DNA from: Hirundichthys speculiger
Taxonomy: Eukaryota; Chordata; Actinopteri; Beloniformes; Exocoetidae
Assembly (NCBI GenBank): GCA_018398805.1
Contig: JAGFBZ010001548.1
Coordinates: 1,538,501 to 1,602,500, forward strand
DNA length: 64,000 nucleotides
Direction: 5' to 3'
A program made the translations under genes and the position numbers. Below the pieces are notes generated by a model. That model ran no database searches. It had not been told where the DNA came from and saw nothing but the letters and a program-made list of their open reading frames with translations. Of the stretch, positions 59,550 through 64,000 are shown piece after piece (position 1 is the stretch's first letter; every line of letters starts with the position of its first letter).

Positions 59550-59648
59550 CTGATCTAGAAACCTTTGGGTAAACTTGTAATCTAACAAATCCAGCCGTGG
59601 AAGGAGCGCTGGCAAGTGCTTTGCTTCTTTAAATGCTTCCATTGAGAC
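59550..59648 (-). other. Candidate coding exon of unknown gene, possibly 5' of hap1
   Basis: A 99-bp open segment with a strong acceptor (pyrimidine run then CAG) and a CAG|GTGAAT donor. It encodes 33 residues in phase 0, starting VSMEAFKEAKHLPALLPRLD and ending TQRFLDQ. It reads like real protein but matches no HAP1 or TRAK block I know. It cannot join the hap1 exon at 58499 directly, because the phases differ, so another exon or another gene is implied. Confidence 0.4.
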
Positions 59649-59759
59649 CTGAGGACGGAGCAAAAAGAAGAAAAAAACAAAACAGAATGGACCACAGCTC
59701 TTCCACTCTCTGCACAACAAAGTATTCAAGAGATGAAGTGAAAGCATTTTGATGTGATT

Positions 59760-60395
59760 TTAGAAAGAATGAAAGAAAGAATGAATGAATGAAAAAATTA
59801 TGCATTTCTCTATCTCAGTTGCCTGTTGCAAAACTCTGCTGCAGACAACTGCAACGCTTCTATTATCTAATAAGCCTAGATCAGAATTCACCACAGCTTC
59901 ATGATATTATCGGTGTGCTCCCAAGCAGCCCGAGTCGATGCTTGGGTGTCTGATCAAGGCACTTCAAGGAAACACTATCTGAAGTTTAAATATGCAAAAT
60001 GCCCATCAATTAAGATAAATCTTTTAAATGTCAAATGTATTATCATGTTTAAAACATGTGGTTTAAAAGTCTTTGCATGTTGTGACATTAACAGTCCATA
60101 TAAGGCATTAACATAATACACAGGCACACGCACACATAGGTGTTATGTATGCATGTCTATTAACATGATTGATTGTGCTGCATTCGACTCTAATGCCTTG
60201 CCTGTGTTGTGATGCGTGCATGACTTGGAGTTCGATTGGTTAAGCCTATGCATTCATTCTGTTCGTGCATTCTGTTTGTTGTTGCTGCTCTCACTTGTAG
60301 AAGTAACGTAAAGTTGCCGTGCGAAGCGGTTTTGTGGCTCGTCATTCTCGGACATAATCATAGGCCCACCGCGAGTTTTGCTTCTGCGACTTATA
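59760..60395. other. Spacer, no gene seen
   Basis: A GAAT-rich simple repeat near 59763-59795 and otherwise unremarkable sequence. A hap1 promoter could lie here or upstream, but nothing supports a position. Confidence 0.4.
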
Positions 60396-60396
60396 A

Positions 60397-60408
60397 ATTT
60401 ATATATAT

Positions 60409-60451
<43 letters not shown>

Positions 60452-60453
60452 AA
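60397..60453. repeat. TA/CATA microsatellite
   Basis: A run of TA repeats, then about six ACAT units, then TA repeats again: a compound microsatellite. Confidence 0.9.
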
Positions 60454-60499
60454 TCGTATCCAACGATTTTAAAAAGCCCATCAGCTGCGCCAAGACGCA

Positions 60500-60970
60500 C
60501 AACTGGTAACAACTGGATCTTACGCAGGTATGATCGCGGGTTTAGGGAGTCGGAAGATTGCGTTCTTTGCGGGGGGAACGCCCCTCCCGCTACCCCTATC
60601 CCTTAATAGCGGCTTTAGGAGGTTTGGCGGAAGATCGGGTCCACAGACTGAAGTTTATGTTAACTTTTTTCACTCTCTCGCCGGTGTATTCAACAGCAAA
60701 ACCAAAATGCTCCCACACCGGTGATTTTAAAAAGTTTTTCCCAATTCCTCCGCTAAAGTGTGATAGGTTGGTCACTGTGAGTGAGCGGAGGCGAGAGGAC
60801 ATTGACATGCAGTGGCGGGCATGTTGCCTAAAAGGCACACACGCTCACGTGCAAGTCCAATGCAAAGTTATTGGAACATAAATCCCGCGGGACATAAAAG
60901 CATCCCGTGTCCCGTGCAGGTCGTACCAAACCATACCGTATTTTACCGAGTACCGTTGCATCCCTAATAT
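60500..60970. mobile_element. hAT-like element end
   Basis: The segment closes with TTTTACCGAGTACCGTTGCA and TCCCTA at about 60944-60967. This is the inverse of the TAGGGATGCAACGGTACTCG sequence found twice just downstream, so both look like ends of the same hAT-type family. The inner region is GC-richer than its surroundings. No transposase is recognised. Confidence 0.5.
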
Positions 60971-61114
60971 ATACATATTCCAGAGCTACACAATAACCTG
61001 CAGTTCCACCCTCTGACCATCCCAGCATTTACCTCCACCTGTCTGTATAGATGTCTCTGGGATATCAACTAACATGCTGACTTGCAGTCTGACCTTCTGA
61101 CCACTTCAGTGTTG

Positions 61115-61347
61115 CTGCTTACACCTGTTTCTAAAGTCATCTCTGTATTGCTTGTATTAACAATGTACCAGTTATAATATATAGGGATGCAACGGTACTC
61201 GGTAAAATACCGGACCTTTTCAAGGAAAAGGTCTGCTTACACCTGTTTCTAAAGTCATCTCTGTATTGCTTGTATTAACAATGTACCAGTTATAATATAT
61301 AGGGATGCAACGGTACTCGGTAAAATACCGGACCTTTTCAAGGAAAA
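61115..61347. repeat. Direct tandem duplication, 118-bp period
   Basis: Positions 61115-61229 and 61233-61347 are identical over about 115 bases. Each copy contains TAGGGATGCAACGGTACTCG, the hAT-like end sequence. Confidence 0.92.
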
Positions 61348-61639
61348 CGCATTACGTTTTTCAGGTTACGAAACTACTTCCAGAACCAATTCAATTTCGT
61401 AAGTAGAGCTACCACTGTAAATCATTTTAGAAAAATGAATTGTCACTTTATGCCCAACACACATATCGAAACTGTACCGAAGCTTTAAACTATAGCTTGA
61501 CACTGTATGCTATTTAAAAGGTGAGATGAACCAAAGAGATTGATATATATTGTAAAACAAAGTAATTAAACTAACATCTTTGGCCTGCAAACACAGTGAC
61601 TGGATAGCTGTATCAGCATCTAATCAGCCTAATGGAAAA

Positions 61640-64000
61640 AGAAATAAAAAAAAATCTAAGCTTGCCGCGCATTGTATATACCACAGTAGCCAAGACGTAT
61701 ATAATATAAGTCTGGAGCAGGCCAAAGTAATCTACTGTTTCATTAAGGTCATGATGCCATCTTTACAAAGTAAAGTGGAGAAAAATGCAGTGATTAATAT
61801 TTGTTAAGTGTGACACAGAAATATTTTTCTACTGAGAAAAAAAAATCAGAAAATTTCAGGAACCATTTGAATAAATGAATGCTTTCATTTTTGACAACAA
61901 CAGATCAGATGGGAGCAGCACATTTTTCTCTCAAGGACAATGCAGCAGTGAGTGCTTTTAATCTCAGTCTCCAACAGAAAGATGAATCTGAGACCAGTGG
62001 TCAGGCCTAATAAAGCAGCAGATACTCATTTCTTTTAAAAAGTTACACAATCCAGTAAATGCAAGTATTAAAAAAAACCTGAAAATTAAATATGTCCATT
62101 TTGACAGAAAATGGACAAATCCCCTCTTGTGATGACAGTAAGTTAAAAATGTAGTTGCGCCTAGATGATTTAAAGGAAAATAATTAGGTTTAATCTTAAC
62201 TGGTATTATTAATCAAGCTGCTAGAATGAATTTTTTTTTTCGAATAACAAGTTACATACTTCTAGAACAAATACAAAACAACAATCAGTATAGAAAACTA
62301 TTTTAAATTATATATGACTGAGATCACATACAAGTCTGGAATGTGCAATCATTTATATTCTATAAATTAACAATAGTTAATGAGATAATCCTATTGTACT
62401 CAAAGTGGATTACCAGTACTAAAAACAAATTCTAGAGCATCACTGTTGGCAGCTTCCCAAAAACATCTCACACATAGTCAAAAAATGTATTTAATAGGGA
62501 AGTAACTGAAATGTTACTAACAGAGCACTAATAAATTAATAAAGAAGCATATCATCTCTATCTACTATGTATTACATTTTATTATTTCACATCAGTTTGG
62601 CCCAGGAGAAACTACTTGGTGTTATTTACAATATTTATGATGTAGTAGATCGTTAGGGAATCATGGTTTGACATTTCATAGCATTTTACAGTATTATATT
62701 TATTCTTTGATAAATTGAGCCATCAGCAAACACAAAGTGAAAATCTCTTTTAGCCTCATCAGGCAGAATGCCTGACCTGGTCCCCCTTGACCTGAAGGCC
62801 ATGGCACAGAACAGATCAAGGAGAAGGTTCTGCTACACAAGCTGGAGTCTGGGTGGAAACTAAATCCAGGGAGGCACTATGAACTGCTAAGCCTAATACT
62901 GTTCCTGTGGATAAATCCTCTTGACTTAGGTGTACTTATGACGTGTGTTATATTGTGGGGCTCTGACAGAAGAGGATGAGCTCCACTCCAAGAATAAGAT
63001 TCCCAATGAGGCTATATTAATCTATTGTTCCGAAGACTAGCAGGAGCTAAATCAATCTTTTACAGCATCCTGGTGTCAATCTGTAATATTTTTGTGCCAT
63101 ATATGTGTGAGTAAAAAGCTGCATATTACTCCAAGGACATATGCATGCTATTGGGCTTTGATATGAGATTTGGCTCTATTTTTCCTTGCTTAAGAGCCGA
63201 GCTTAAATGGTATCTACACAATACACTCTGAAAATAAATGTATAAGATCACATAAAACAGCAGAGTACAAATATATGCAGCATCTCTTGCTTTATGGAGG
63301 GGGGTCATGCTGCAGTACTCAGGCGACTGCCGGCAACATGCCCATTCATACAAAGAGGAGTAAAAGAGGAAACTTCCTGCCGACATTAAAGACTCGTAAA
63401 GTAAAATATCAGAACAACCAACATTAACAATACATTCATCAAAAAAAACAACTAAACAAACACATTAAATAGGGCTACTGCAGACTAGACTAGGGCAGCA
63501 GTAAACTTAATTTACCTGCCACAAGCATAAAACACTAGAAATGTTCAAGTGCATATTTTTGCATATTACAGTTTATAATTGGATTTGATCAATCGAATTA
63601 TACTTGCATTTGTCAAAGTGGAAATATAAATAAATGAATACAAAGGCCAGGTAAGCTTTAAAATGGAAACTGATCATTCTATTGCACTAACTCTCGTATA
63701 TCAAAATCATCAATACAGTACAAACTACGCATTCAAAATGGAGCTACTGAAAGCTGCTTAGATAAAAACAGCACATGACTGTGAGGCTGCCAATTGTGTG
63801 AACACTCACACAGACATGTGTTTCAGTGACCTTCACTGAGACAAAAACTGAGAGAAAACATTCTCCCTAAATACAGTTTCAAATCTTTTTTTTTTATATT
63901 TTCAAATATTTTAGGAGAACTTAAGTTATTCCGACACAGACAGCAAACCAAGCCCTTTTAAATTGTTGAGCTTCATGTGCTTTACGCATTCTCAATGAAA
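61640..64000. other. Intergenic stretch, no gene established
   Basis: AT-rich spacer to the window end. Near 62790-63050 the plus strand gives short protein-like readings (TEQIKEKVLLHKLESGW; EEDELHSKNKIPNEA) in different frames separated by stops. They might be a retrocopy remnant, but no family was recognised. Confidence 0.35.

Noticed and set aside
62790..63060. Protein-like plus-strand readings as a gene
   Set aside because: Frames change and stops intervene, there are no splice signals and no family was recognised.

Overview
This window is vertebrate nuclear DNA, most likely from a percomorph-type teleost. Its genes have GT-AG introns, consensus poly(A) signals and short introns, and the spacer is full of fish-type repeats: Tc1, hAT and pogo DNA transposons, Rex1/L2-like and RTE-like LINE pieces, tRNA-headed SINEs and microsatellites. 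The protein set (type I keratins, gastrin, a HAP1/TRAK protein) and its order match the KRT - GAST - HAP1 neighbourhood known from human chromosome 17q21.

Layout. (1) 1.6-4.35 kb, minus strand: an intact type I keratin, 411 aa, 8 coding exons. (2) 4.5-18 kb: no gene; an internally deleted Tc1 copy, a hAT-type MITE with a perfect 8-bp target duplication, the 3' part of a non-LTR retrotransposon, and several SINE-like repeats. (3) 18.1-21.6 kb, plus strand: a second intact type I keratin, 398 aa, 8 coding exons. (4) 22.2-29.5 kb: a nest of mobile elements. A pogo-like transposon is split by a minus-strand LINE, its transposase frame carries a 23-bp minisatellite, and a second LINE with an inversion junction lies beside it. 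(5) 30.5-32.4 kb, minus strand: a third intact type I keratin, 410 aa, 7 coding exons. (6) 32.5-39.3 kb: spacer with repeats and a 31-base C run. (7) 39.4-40.5 kb, minus strand: a decayed type I keratin relic. (8) 44.6-45.3 kb, plus strand: gastrin, with the unusual C-terminal core WVDF. (9) 46.6-58.5 kb, minus strand: hap1, tail-to-tail with gastrin, with at least 13 coding exons; it keeps TRAK/Milton-like C-terminal blocks, and its 5' end is not securely found. (10) 59.7-64 kb: no convincing gene; microsatellite, hAT ends and a fresh 118-bp tandem duplication.

How the genes relate. The three keratins are acidic intermediate-filament subunits that would pair with type II keratins encoded elsewhere in epithelial cells. 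Each has a TATA-like box close upstream. Gastrin is a secreted, amidated gut peptide, and hap1 encodes a coiled-coil trafficking adaptor. These last two are linked to the keratins by conserved synteny, not by a shared pathway. The points most worth following up are the gastrin core substitution, the keratin relic between the cluster and gastrin, the TRAK-like C-terminus of hap1 with a possible 19-bp microexon and a GC-AG intron, and the minisatellite inside a transposase frame. No wholly new biological system was identified.
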